Source: an uncultured Caulobacterales bacterium
GTDB lineage: Bacteria; Pseudomonadota; Alphaproteobacteria; Caulobacterales; Maricaulaceae
Direction: 5' to 3'
Length of the DNA: 15,849 nucleotides
Assembly (NCBI GenBank): GCA_937981945.1
Contig: CALJNJ010000155.1
Span: 1-15,849 of the forward strand
The notes beneath the pieces are model-generated. The model did not search any database, was not told the origin of the DNA, and saw only the letters and a program-made list of their open reading frames with translations. Shown here piece by piece: positions 1 to 7,556 of the stretch. Made by a program: the position numbers and the translations under genes. Position 1 is the stretch's first letter. Each line of letters begins with the position of its first letter.

Positions 1-92
1 GAGATCACGGACACAATAATTAGTAATAGAAACAACAAGCCTGATTGAATCGCATAGGCACGAGACCTGGCGGGCGTAATCATTTCTGCCAT
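1..92 (-). CDS. mreD: MreD, N-terminus only (cut by window edge)
   Basis: This is the first 30 codons of a gene that runs off the left edge. The ATG at 92 overlaps the mreC stop (TAATG), and a GGAGG Shine-Dalgarno lies at 103-107, 10 nt upstream. A second in-frame ATG at 83 is worse placed. The visible protein has a short polar N-terminus (MAEMITPARSRAY) followed by a strongly hydrophobic run (GLLFLLLIIVSVI), as expected for the first membrane helix of MreD. MreD is the small polytopic partner of MreC in the cell-elongation complex. The identification rests mainly on position directly after mreC; the visible peptide is too short to be diagnostic alone. Confidence 0.75.
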   Translation of the reverse strand, partial: MAEMITPARSRAYAIQSGLLFLLLIIVSVI

Positions 93-1012
93 TACGGAGT
101 ATCCTCCGCGGGCTCATTCGGATCCGCCGTTTCCAATTCAAATTCGCTTTCAGGTTCCGTCTCTTCGGGCAAATCGTCTTCAGGCGGTAGGATTTTATCA
201 TAGGGGTAAATCCAGACCCAATCGACAAAATTGCGCGACGCAAATAGATTGACGACGGCTTTTCCGTTTTCATCAATAATTGCGGTTCCTACCGGCAATC
301 CGGCCGGTAGTATTCCGTCATCGCCTGACGTAATTACTTCATCGCCGTCCTCCCATTTCGTGCGGCCGGTCATGAAACTCAAGGCCGGCAAGGGTGAGTT
401 ATTGCCGGTCAGAATTGCGCGGGATTGAGCTTCCTTAGACATGACCGCAATTCTGCTGTTCAAGTCCTCGAGGCGCAAAACTCTGGAAGACCCTCTACCC
501 GCACGAATGACATGTCCGTAAAGCCCGTTAACCGTCATCACAGCGTCGCCTTCGGACACGCCGTCTTTCTGACCTGCATTGATCAGCGCCGTCCTTAAAA
601 ACGGACCGTCAATTTCGCTGACCGCCCTGGCCGCTATTTTAGTTTCCGGTATTCCCGAGCCGGTGTCGACGTTCAATATCTTTTCAAATCCTGCTAATTT
701 CACAGCCAGTGCATTGGCCCTTGCCTCCACATCGCTTAGGCGCACCAATTGGGCTTTCAGTTCTTTGTTTTGGCTGTGAGCAGAAAACCGATCTTTGATA
801 TCTCCCGAAAAATTCTCAAACCCCCGAAAAGGTAAGGTCAGATATTGTAATATATTAGCGCCAATACCTTCGACTTCACTACGGGAATTTTTAAAAGCAT
901 CGTCATTGCCGCGCGCTGAAAAATAGATCATTGCAGACAATAAGAGGAGCAAGAGAAAGAACCAACGCGAACTGCGTCGTTTGCTTCGAATATTACTGCG
1001 ACTTCCGATCAT
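92..1012 (-). CDS. mreC: Rod shape-determining protein MreC
   Basis: A 306-residue bitopic inner-membrane protein that links the cytoplasmic MreB filament to periplasmic peptidoglycan synthases (PBP2/RodA) during elongation. The sequence shows a basic cytoplasmic N-terminus (residues 1-16, rich in Arg/Lys/Ser), one membrane helix at about 17-34, a probable coiled coil at about 72-112, and then the beta-rich MreC core, including an NGLYGHV segment and ITSGDDGILPAGLPVG, a typical MreC stretch. The last 30 or so residues form a very acidic, proline-containing tail (PEEDDLPEETEPESE...), probably disordered. The gene lies 22 nt downstream of mreB. No clear Shine-Dalgarno precedes the ATG at 1012, so translation may depend on mreB. 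Its stop overlaps the mreD start. Length and order fit the mreBCD operon. Confidence 0.95.
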   Translation of the reverse strand: MIGSRSNIRSKRRSSRWFFLLLLLLSAMIYFSARGNDDAFKNSRSEVEGIGANILQYLTLPFRGFENFSGDIKDRFSAHSQNKELKAQLVRLSDVEARANALAVKLAGFEKILNVDTGSGIPETKIAARAVSEIDGPFLRTALINAGQKDGVSEGDAVMTVNGLYGHVIRAGRGSSRVLRLEDLNSRIAVMSKEAQSRAILTGNNSPLPALSFMTGRTKWEDGDEVITSGDDGILPAGLPVGTAIIDENGKAVVNLFASRNFVDWVWIYPYDKILPPEDDLPEETEPESEFELETADPNEPAEDTP

Positions 1013-1034
1013 GATTCATTTGACCGCAACAAAG

Positions 1035-2087
<1,053 letters not shown>

Positions 2088-2210
2088 TTAATTTACCGCA
2101 GTAAGCGGCGGTTGTAACAATGTCGGATTCGAAGATTCCCGAAACTTCGTGCCTATTTGAAGTTAGTTGCGACAAAAAGCAAGTCCGGAAACAGCTTATA
2201 AAGGCGCTTT

Positions 2211-2912
2211 CTAGGCTTCTTCACTTGTTTGCACAAATTGTCTGAGATATTTGCGGCCGGCAAGCATAAGAACAACAAACAACACCGCCATCGCTATCAA
2301 TCCCAATCGAATGAAATCGCTTTGCTCCTCGGACACAATGCCGGTGGTTATCAACGCCACGACGACAATTTTCGGAATAATCCCAAGTCCTGTCCCGGCC
2401 ATGAAATGCGGAAACTTCATTCCGGAAACACCTGCGGCCATATTGACCAGTATAAACGGCCCTGTGGGAACAAGCCTGACGACCAAACTAGTGACAAAGC
2501 CATTGCGTCTCACAATGCCTGAAATTCGATTGATCAAATCTCCGCCAAATTGCCGAACTCTTTCGGCGCCAACCCACTTCGCCAACCAAAAATTCAAACA
2601 GGCCGATATCATCGTACACGCCCAAGAGCCGCCCCCTCCGACCAAACCGCCAAAGGTGAAGACCATGCCGGCAATCATGGCCCACTGAGGAACGCCGATA
2701 AACGCACCGCAGATAAACACCATCAGGAAAATGAACGGCGCCCAATCCGATTTGGAAAATTCCAAAAAGAGCTGTTGATATTGATTGCTGTCCACATTCA
2801 GAGCCTCTCTGCCAACATAGGCAGCAGCAGCGACCAGAATAAACATTAGCAATACCACGCCAATCGATCGTGACGCTTGCTTATCCATACCTGTGATGAA
2901 TTTCGGTAACAT
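2211..2912 (-). CDS. TVP38/TMEM64 family (VTT-domain, DedA-superfamily) membrane protein
   Basis: A 233-residue polytopic inner-membrane protein. After a short N-terminus there is a helix at about 17-35, then several hydrophobic segments and a short basic C-terminus. The diagnostic part is the VTT/SNARE-associated core: a glycine-rich re-entrant-like stretch (GMVFTFGGLVGGGGSW, about 82-97) followed by RNGFVTSLVVRLVP-GPF-VNMAAGVSGMKFPHFMAGTGLG (about 135-177), with the conserved Arg and Pro of the family. Superfamily members are linked to lipid scrambling, undecaprenyl-phosphate recycling or proton-coupled transport, but the substrate of this one cannot be read from sequence. GGAG lies 4 nt before ATG 2912; ATG 2888 (residue 9) is an alternative. 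It is isolated from miaA by a terminator and probably has its own promoter. Confidence 0.85.
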   Translation of the reverse strand: MLPKFITGMDKQASRSIGVVLLMFILVAAAAYVGREALNVDSNQYQQLFLEFSKSDWAPFIFLMVFICGAFIGVPQWAMIAGMVFTFGGLVGGGGSWACTMISACLNFWLAKWVGAERVRQFGGDLINRISGIVRRNGFVTSLVVRLVPTGPFILVNMAAGVSGMKFPHFMAGTGLGIIPKIVVVALITTGIVSEEQSDFIRLGLIAMAVLFVVLMLAGRKYLRQFVQTSEEA

Positions 2913-2946
2913 GGCGCTCCATAATCTATTGAGCGTTCGGACTAAA

Positions 2947-2977
2947 GTGACAGTTTAGTAAAATGCTGTGACAGTTT
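2947..2977. repeat. 10-bp direct repeat upstream of the TVP38 gene
   Basis: GTGACAGTTT occurs at 2947-2956 and again at 2968-2977 on the plus strand (AAACTGTCAC on the minus strand), separated by 11 bp. The repeat start-to-start distance is 21 bp, about two helical turns. It lies 35-65 bp upstream of the TVP38-family ATG, a usual place for a direct-repeat activator or repressor site. CTGTCA resembles the half-site of a Pho box, but Pho-box half-sites repeat every 11 bp, so 21 does not match exactly. Confidence 0.5.
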
Positions 2978-2982
2978 CGGAC

Positions 2983-3009
2983 AAAAAAAAGGCACCCCCT
3001 TGGAGTGCC
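2983..3009 (-). terminator. Rho-independent terminator (minus strand)
   Basis: Read on the minus strand, GGCACTCC (3009-3002) pairs with GGGGTGCC (2998-2991) around a 3-nt AAG loop. This gives an 8-bp stem with one U-G wobble, followed at once by eight U residues (2990-2983). The wobble is only allowed in the minus-strand RNA, and the plus strand has no T-run after the stem, so the terminator works leftward. It lies 78 bp beyond the miaA stop and separates miaA transcription from the TVP38-family gene. It begins directly after the stop codon of the short ORF at 3010-3036, so it could also act as an attenuator. Confidence 0.88.
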
Positions 3010-3036
3010 CTACCAGAGAAAGGTAAGTTTGCGCAT
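3010..3036 (-). CDS. Possible 8-residue leader peptide ORF (MRKLTFLW)
   Basis: A very short ORF, MRKLTFLW-stop (TAG), lies between miaA and the strong terminator. The start is backed by a good ribosome site, GGTGGAG, with 5 nt between GGAG (3045-3042) and the ATG at 3036. That site is inside a 6-bp hairpin, GCTCCATGGTGGAGC. The TAG directly abuts the terminator stem. This layout resembles attenuator leaders, but the peptide lacks the run of one amino acid seen in classical biosynthetic leaders, and an ORF this short can arise by chance. It could simply be untranslated miaA 3' sequence. Confidence 0.25.
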   Translation of the reverse strand: MRKLTFLW

Positions 3037-3040
3037 GACT

Positions 3041-3055
3041 GCTCCACCATGGAGC
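3041..3055 (-). other. Hairpin enclosing a Shine-Dalgarno sequence
   Basis: GCTCCA (3041-3046) and TGGAGC (3050-3055) form a perfect 6-bp inverted repeat with a 3-nt loop. In minus-strand RNA the 3' arm holds GGAG, the ribosome site of the 8-codon ORF, so folding would hide it. There is no U-run after the stem, so it is not itself an intrinsic terminator. Confidence 0.45.
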
Positions 3056-3086
3056 AAATGAACAATATTTAACCTTTTGGACGGCG

Positions 3087-4022
3087 TCAAACACAAATTT
3101 GGGAAATAATTTGCCTAAATTCCTCTTTGTTGGCAGAATTTTTTACGCAAAACCAATGCGGAGTCTGCCCCCTAAACCAAGTAAATTGCCTCTTTGCCAA
3201 GCGTCTCGTGTCACGTTTTGCCTGATTAAGGGCCTCTTCGTAGGAAATTTTTTCCTCAAGATGATCCAAAAGCGGAGAAAGTCCTATAGCTTTTGAGGCC
3301 GTTAATTTCCGGCTATGGCCGGCTTTTTGATAAGATCGTGCCTCATCCAGCCCCCCATTTTCGACCATTTGCGCATATCGCTTATTGATTCTTTCATAGA
3401 GGTTTTCGCGCTCCGGCATGATGACAGCCCCCTTCCAATAGCCTTGAGGAATGATGGGACGTGTTTGTTTTTGCCAATGGCTGAGTGGTTGATTTGTTCC
3501 CAATGCCACCGAAACAATTCGAGACAAGCGCTGAGGATCAGCCCCCAATACACGCGCCGTCGCGACCGGATCCAGTTGCTCTGCTTTGGCTCTCAAACAA
3601 CTAATGCCCGATACCAAGAGACGTTCGGTTTCGCGCTTGGCCTCGTCGCTCGGTTCAGGAACTTGAGCCAAGCCCTCTGTCAGCGCTTTGAAATATAATC
3701 CGGTACCGCCCGTCAAAATTGGTGTTCGCCCACGGGCTAAAATTTCAGTTATTACAGGGACAACCTCCCTCACCCATTCACCGACGGAATAATTCTGCGC
3801 CGCTGACACATGCCCAAACATATGATGAGGAATACCGCGCATATCCTGCCCGCTTGGCCGTGCGGATAATATTTGAAGATCGCCGTAAACCTGCATTGAA
3901 TCCGCATTGATAACCTCTCCATCCACAAGCTGCGCCAATTCGACAGCCCAATCGCTCTTGCCGCTCGCCGTCGGCCCTGCAATACACAGAACAGGTTTCA
4001 TATGATGAGGAAGCTTTTCCAT
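3087..4022 (-). CDS. miaA: tRNA dimethylallyltransferase MiaA
   Basis: Transfers a dimethylallyl group from DMAPP to N6 of A37 in tRNAs that read codons starting with U, the first step to i6A/ms2i6A. The 311-residue protein has the P-loop GPTASGKS at residues 16-23, the substrate-binding DSMQVY at 41-46, GGTGLYFKAL at about 105-114, and the C-terminal RRLAKRQFTWFRG motif typical of MiaA. ATG 4022 is given as the start; ATG 4001 (residue 8, MKPVLCIAGPTASGKS) is an equally good family match, and neither has a clear Shine-Dalgarno. The gene is divergent from serB with start codons overlapping by two bases, or 19 bp apart if ATG 4001 is used. In many alphaproteobacteria ilvB follows miaA; here a terminator and a TVP38-type gene follow. 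Confidence 0.96.
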   Translation of the reverse strand: MEKLPHHMKPVLCIAGPTASGKSDWAVELAQLVDGEVINADSMQVYGDLQILSARPSGQDMRGIPHHMFGHVSAAQNYSVGEWVREVVPVITEILARGRTPILTGGTGLYFKALTEGLAQVPEPSDEAKRETERLLVSGISCLRAKAEQLDPVATARVLGADPQRLSRIVSVALGTNQPLSHWQKQTRPIIPQGYWKGAVIMPERENLYERINKRYAQMVENGGLDEARSYQKAGHSRKLTASKAIGLSPLLDHLEEKISYEEALNQAKRDTRRLAKRQFTWFRGQTPHWFCVKNSANKEEFRQIISQICV

Positions 4023-4908
4023 GACCGGCTCTATATCTCACGTTCTCACGATTGTCCTTGCAAAAAATAGTGCCGAGGATTTCGATAAATTACTAGGTCA
4101 TGCCCCGAACGAAAACTTCGAGGTTTTGTCGGCAGACAAGGCTTTGGACATTATTGGAACGAAAAAAGATCTGCTTAATGTCCTGGAAGACATTCAAACC
4201 TCCAATCTTACTTTCGATTATTGCCTCGCAGGCGGTGAAAACCGCAAGAAGAGGCTTCTGATTTGCGATATGGACTCAACGTTGATCGGTCAGGAATGCA
4301 TTGTAGAACTCGCTGATTTTGCCGGCGTCAAAGATCATGTTTCGGAAATAACGGAACGGGCCATGCGCGGTGAAATCGGATTTGACGGGGCTCTGCGCGA
4401 AAGAGTGGGCCTCCTCAAAGGCCTTCCCATTTCAGTACTGCAGGAATGTTTCGACAATCGCATTCACTTGAACAAGGGAGCCGACATATTAGCAGCCACG
4501 ATGAAAGCACACGGCGCGGAAACCGTTATCGTTTCCGGAGGTTTTACGTTTTTCAGCGAGCGGGTTGCTAGGGCTGCCGGTTTTGAAAATCACCGTGCTA
4601 ATATCCTGCAGGATGACGGCGAAACCTTAAGCGGGACCGTCGCCGATCCTATTTTAGGGCGCGAAGCCAAACTCACGGCTCTAAAACATTTTGCCCAAGG
4701 TTTAGGCGGGGCGTCTCAAGCGGTCGCCATAGGCGACGGCGCGAATGATTTGGCCATGATCACAGCCTCAGGTCTGGGGATTGCTTATTATGCCAAACCG
4801 GCTGTCGCCGCAGCGGCGCACTGCGCAATCAATCACACAGATCTAACAACAGCTCTTTATTTTCAAGGATTTAGGGACAAAGACTTCAGCACAAATGCAC
4901 CCGCTTAA
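4021..4908 (+). CDS. serB: Phosphoserine phosphatase SerB
   Basis: A cytoplasmic HAD-superfamily phosphatase that converts L-3-phosphoserine to L-serine, the last step of serine synthesis. The 295-residue protein has an N-terminal regulatory/ACT-like region (about 1-75) followed by the catalytic domain: HAD motif I DMDST at residues 83-87 (D83 the expected nucleophile, D85 the acid/base), motif II VSGG at 171-174, the motif III lysine in EAKL (K217), and motif IV GDGANDLAM at 238-246. The cap region has the RAMRGEIGFDGALRERVGLLKG stretch typical of SerB (split here across about 113-134). The start is supported by GAGGAAG 7 nt upstream. It is the only plus-strand gene in the left half and converges on degP with a gap of 33 bp. 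Confidence 0.96.
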   Translation: MTGSISHVLTIVLAKNSAEDFDKLLGHAPNENFEVLSADKALDIIGTKKDLLNVLEDIQTSNLTFDYCLAGGENRKKRLLICDMDSTLIGQECIVELADFAGVKDHVSEITERAMRGEIGFDGALRERVGLLKGLPISVLQECFDNRIHLNKGADILAATMKAHGAETVIVSGGFTFFSERVARAAGFENHRANILQDDGETLSGTVADPILGREAKLTALKHFAQGLGGASQAVAIGDGANDLAMITASGLGIAYYAKPAVAAAAHCAINHTDLTTALYFQGFRDKDFSTNAPA

Positions 4909-4941
4909 TCTCGTTAATCAGTTAAACTTTAGAGCCTAAAC

Positions 4942-6360
4942 TTAAGTTGCGGCGAAAGAATAAAATACGTAATTGCCGTTTTGATTGACCAGGAAAGTTA
5001 CGGTTTCATCACCGTCTTCAGCAGCGCTTACAGCTTCTTCAAATTCTTTGGGCGTGGTGACGTCCTCGAAACTGACTTGTTCAATAATATCGCCGATACT
5101 GAGTTTTCCCGCCGCGGGGCTGCTTGAATTAACAGACACAACACGCACACCTTTGACCTCAGACTTAATCTTGTGCTCTTTACGAACCGCATCCGATAAA
5201 GCTTCGATGGTTATTCCCATCACGTCCAAATTGGCCATGTCAGGGTCAGGCTTGTCGCCCAGTAAATTATCTTTCGTGACTTTTTCTTTCAGTCGTTTCG
5301 GCGTGACAGAAATAACTTTTTCGCGCCGCTTTCGAATGACCGTAATATCAACAGCTTCGCCAATTTCCGTTTCTGCGATAATGCGAAACAAAGCCCGGTC
5401 GCTCGGCACATCACGATCACCGACCTTCAAAATCAAATCACCGACTTTGAGGCCGCCTTTGGATGCCGGCGAGTCTTTTTCAACGCGCGTAATGACGGCG
5501 CCTTTCGCTTTATCCAGCTTGTAGGATTTGGCCAAATTTCGATCCACATTTTGTACTCGAATGCCGATACTCGCCCGTCTGGTTTCACCGTAATCGCGCA
5601 ATTGATCGACCACTGAAATAGCCAAATCAGCGGGGATCGAAAAACTGATGCCGACACTGCCGCCTGACGGCGACAGGATAGCTGTGTTCACGCCGACAAC
5701 GTCGCCGTCCATATTAAACAGCGGGCCGCCTGAATTACCGCGATTAATGGCCACATCGGTTTGGATGAAATCATCATAATTGCCATGATTAATCTTACGA
5801 TTGCGGGCAGAGACGATGCCGGCAGACACGGATCCGCCATATCCACACGGGTTACCGATCGCCATGACCCATTCGCCGACCTCTAAGGCATTGGAATCCC
5901 CAAAATCAACGGCCGGAAACGGTATATCCGACTCAATTTTTAAAAGCGCTAAATCCGTCGACGGATCGCGGCCCAACAGCTTGGCCTCATAAGTTTCTTC
6001 GTTTGGAAAGATAACCTCGATGACGTCGGCGCCTTCGATAACGTGATTATTGGTCACAATATAACCGTCGGGATCGATCACAAATCCTGAACCCAGAGAT
6101 TTAGAGACTCGGCTACGATTATTATCCTGGCTGAAAAAGTCGTTAAAACCTTCAAGCGGTGAGCCTTCGGGATAGAGCGGAATAACAGAGGACACTTCGA
6201 CGTTTTGCGATGTAGAGATATTGACCACGGCCGGGCTCAAGCGTTTGGTCAAATCCGTAAAGCCGTCCGGAACACCCCTGGCCTCGGCGAAATCAGGCAG
6301 AGCAACAGACGAAGCCAAAAGCGCGAGCGGTAAGACGAAATATTTAAGAGATATCTTCAT
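4942..6360 (-). CDS. degP: Periplasmic serine protease/chaperone, DegP/DegQ (Do) family
   Basis: An HtrA-family protease acting on misfolded periplasmic proteins. The 472-residue precursor has a Sec signal peptide (basic KISLK, hydrophobic core 7-21, probable cleavage after AEA-27). The trypsin-like domain shows His106 in NNHVIEG, Asp136 in STDLALLK and Ser210 in NRGNSGGPLF, a complete catalytic triad. Two PDZ domains follow: one at about 265-355 (GAVITRVEKDSPASKGGLKVGDLI) and a more divergent one at about 375-470 (GVRVVSVNSSSPAAGKLSIGDII). Length is normal for DegP/DegQ/MucD; sequence alone does not separate these, so the symbol is a family-level choice. It is the last gene of the folA-hflK-hflC-DUF2065 run, after an 80-bp gap that may hold its own promoter. 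No clear Shine-Dalgarno was seen before ATG 6360. Confidence 0.92.
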   Translation of the reverse strand: MKISLKYFVLPLALLASSVALPDFAEARGVPDGFTDLTKRLSPAVVNISTSQNVEVSSVIPLYPEGSPLEGFNDFFSQDNNRSRVSKSLGSGFVIDPDGYIVTNNHVIEGADVIEVIFPNEETYEAKLLGRDPSTDLALLKIESDIPFPAVDFGDSNALEVGEWVMAIGNPCGYGGSVSAGIVSARNRKINHGNYDDFIQTDVAINRGNSGGPLFNMDGDVVGVNTAILSPSGGSVGISFSIPADLAISVVDQLRDYGETRRASIGIRVQNVDRNLAKSYKLDKAKGAVITRVEKDSPASKGGLKVGDLILKVGDRDVPSDRALFRIIAETEIGEAVDITVIRKRREKVISVTPKRLKEKVTKDNLLGDKPDPDMANLDVMGITIEALSDAVRKEHKIKSEVKGVRVVSVNSSSPAAGKLSIGDIIEQVSFEDVTTPKEFEEAVSAAEDGDETVTFLVNQNGNYVFYSFAAT

Positions 6361-6440
6361 AAGCTAAATAGTAACCTGCAAGTCCCGAAATCCAAAGCAC
6401 AATAGCGTGAATTCTCTTTCACATATATCGCCGAGCACAC

Positions 6441-6647
6441 TTAAACAGCAGCTAATTTCACGCCGATAACGATCAAGATAACCCCAAATGCGACGCACCC
6501 CAAACCGGTCAGGTGCAACATACGATCCGGTGCAGCAAAAACTTGGCGATACATTTCGCGGGTTTGGGCCGGCAAAATGGCCCAGACGGCGCCTTCAATA
6601 GCAAAGGCGCCGCCTAAAGCGATTAACATAATAGTCGTCAGGTTCAC
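6441..6647 (-). CDS. DUF2065 family small membrane protein (YjeT-like)
   Basis: A 68-residue protein with two hydrophobic segments (about 7-25 and 46-66) separated by a short loop containing ILPAQTREMYRQVFAAPDRMLHLTG. The pattern, a first helix ending IEG...WAILP and a second helix GLGCVAFGVILIVIGV, matches DUF2065/YjeT proteins. These are frequently encoded directly after hflC, as here, but have no established function. The GTG start at 6647 follows the hflC TAA with no gap, so translation is probably coupled to hflC. An in-frame ATG at 6629 (residue 7) is the alternative. By position it may assist the HflKC/FtsH or DegP system; that is inference from gene order only. Confidence 0.85.
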   Translation of the reverse strand: MNLTTIMLIALGGAFAIEGAVWAILPAQTREMYRQVFAAPDRMLHLTGLGCVAFGVILIVIGVKLAAV

Positions 6648-7547
6648 TTATCGACTGCGTCGTGTTTGGTCTTTGTCCAAATATCCTAAAAGATCACCTT
6701 CGGATGACAGAACATAAGTCGATTTCTGACCAAATCCGTTTTTCAGGGCTTCCATGGATCGATAAAACGTAAAGAAGTCCGCGTCCTGAGTATAGGCATC
6801 GGCATAAATTCGGTTACGCTCTTTATCGCCTTCACCTTTAGTGGTTTCGGCGAGCTGTTGAGCTTCGGCTCGAATAATACGGGCCCGGCGCTCAGCATCG
6901 TTGAGGATCTTTTGCGCTTCTTCTTTTCCGGTCTCGCGCAGCAAAGCAGCTTCTTTCTTTCGGTCAGCTTCCATACGTCCAAAGACGGAAAGCTGAACTT
7001 CTTCAGGATAGTCGGCACGTTTAATACGGACGTCGATAACTTCAATTCCGTAATTCTCGTCGATCGCTTTTTTGTTAGCGGCGTTCTGAATTTCCTGCAT
7101 CAGCTCAGCGCGGCGACCTGCAATAATGGTCTGCGTGTCAACTTTACCCAGTGAGTCACGCAATGAAGATTCAACAACCGGCTTATAAACAGACCGGAGA
7201 CGGTCCTTGGTTCGGAATGTTTTATAAAATTCCAGCGGGTCTGTAATTCGGTAACGTACGAACGCGTCAACAAAAAGTGGGTTCGAGTCGATATCCCGAA
7301 TACGCACCGGATCAAAATCCAAGTCCAAATTTCGGCGATCAAGACGAACGACGTTATCCCAGGGCAGCTTAAACTTAATGCCGGCATCAGGGGATTTTTC
7401 GCTGCCGTCCCACTTGTTTTCAACTTTGATATATTCACCAAAGCGCAAGACGAGAACTTGTTCGCGCTCATCAACAATATACGTACAAAAGATCGCAAGC
7501 AGAGCTAGTACGGCTGCGACGATGACAGGTATAAATCCTTTTTTCAT
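6648..7547 (-). CDS. hflC: HflC, SPFH-domain regulator of the FtsH protease
   Basis: With HflK it forms a large membrane-anchored periplasmic cage around the FtsH AAA protease and modulates turnover of membrane proteins. The 299-residue protein has an N-terminal signal-anchor helix (about 5-23), then the SPFH/band-7 domain beginning DEREQVLVLRFGEYIKV, with GIKFKLPWDNVVRLDRR and FRTKDRLRSVYKPVVESSLRD, and a long charged helical segment (about 195-250). Despite its name it is not a protease itself. AGGAG lies 6 nt before ATG 7547 and is part of the hflK stop codon region (TAGGAG), giving a 9-nt gap and likely coupling. The DUF2065 gene follows immediately. Confidence 0.96.
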   Translation of the reverse strand: MKKGFIPVIVAAVLALLAIFCTYIVDEREQVLVLRFGEYIKVENKWDGSEKSPDAGIKFKLPWDNVVRLDRRNLDLDFDPVRIRDIDSNPLFVDAFVRYRITDPLEFYKTFRTKDRLRSVYKPVVESSLRDSLGKVDTQTIIAGRRAELMQEIQNAANKKAIDENYGIEVIDVRIKRADYPEEVQLSVFGRMEADRKKEAALLRETGKEEAQKILNDAERRARIIRAEAQQLAETTKGEGDKERNRIYADAYTQDADFFTFYRSMEALKNGFGQKSTYVLSSEGDLLGYLDKDQTRRSR

Positions 7548-7556
7548 GTCAATCTC

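Noticed and set aside
2088..2210. Possible promoter and 5' UTR hairpin upstream of mreB
   Set aside because: TATAAG is a fair -10, but no acceptable -35 lies at the right distance. The ACCGC/GCGGT stem at 2095-2112 is only 5 bp with an 8-base loop. It is mentioned under mreB and not listed separately.
4909..4941. Weak hairpin TTTAG-AGC-CTAAA between serB and degP, considered as a bidirectional terminator
   Set aside because: The stem is only 5 bp and A/T-rich, with no T-run on either side. It is too weak to annotate.
4985..5524. A 179-codon plus-strand open frame opposite degP
   Set aside because: It is antisense to the PDZ-coding part of degP. Its protein is a low-complexity Ser/Thr-rich translation without motifs.
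6361..6440. Inverted repeat GTGAA-N6-TTCAC and a GGGACTT reminiscent of a sigma-E -35 upstream of degP
   Set aside because: The arms are short, and no matching -10 is found at the right spacing for a sigma-E promoter.
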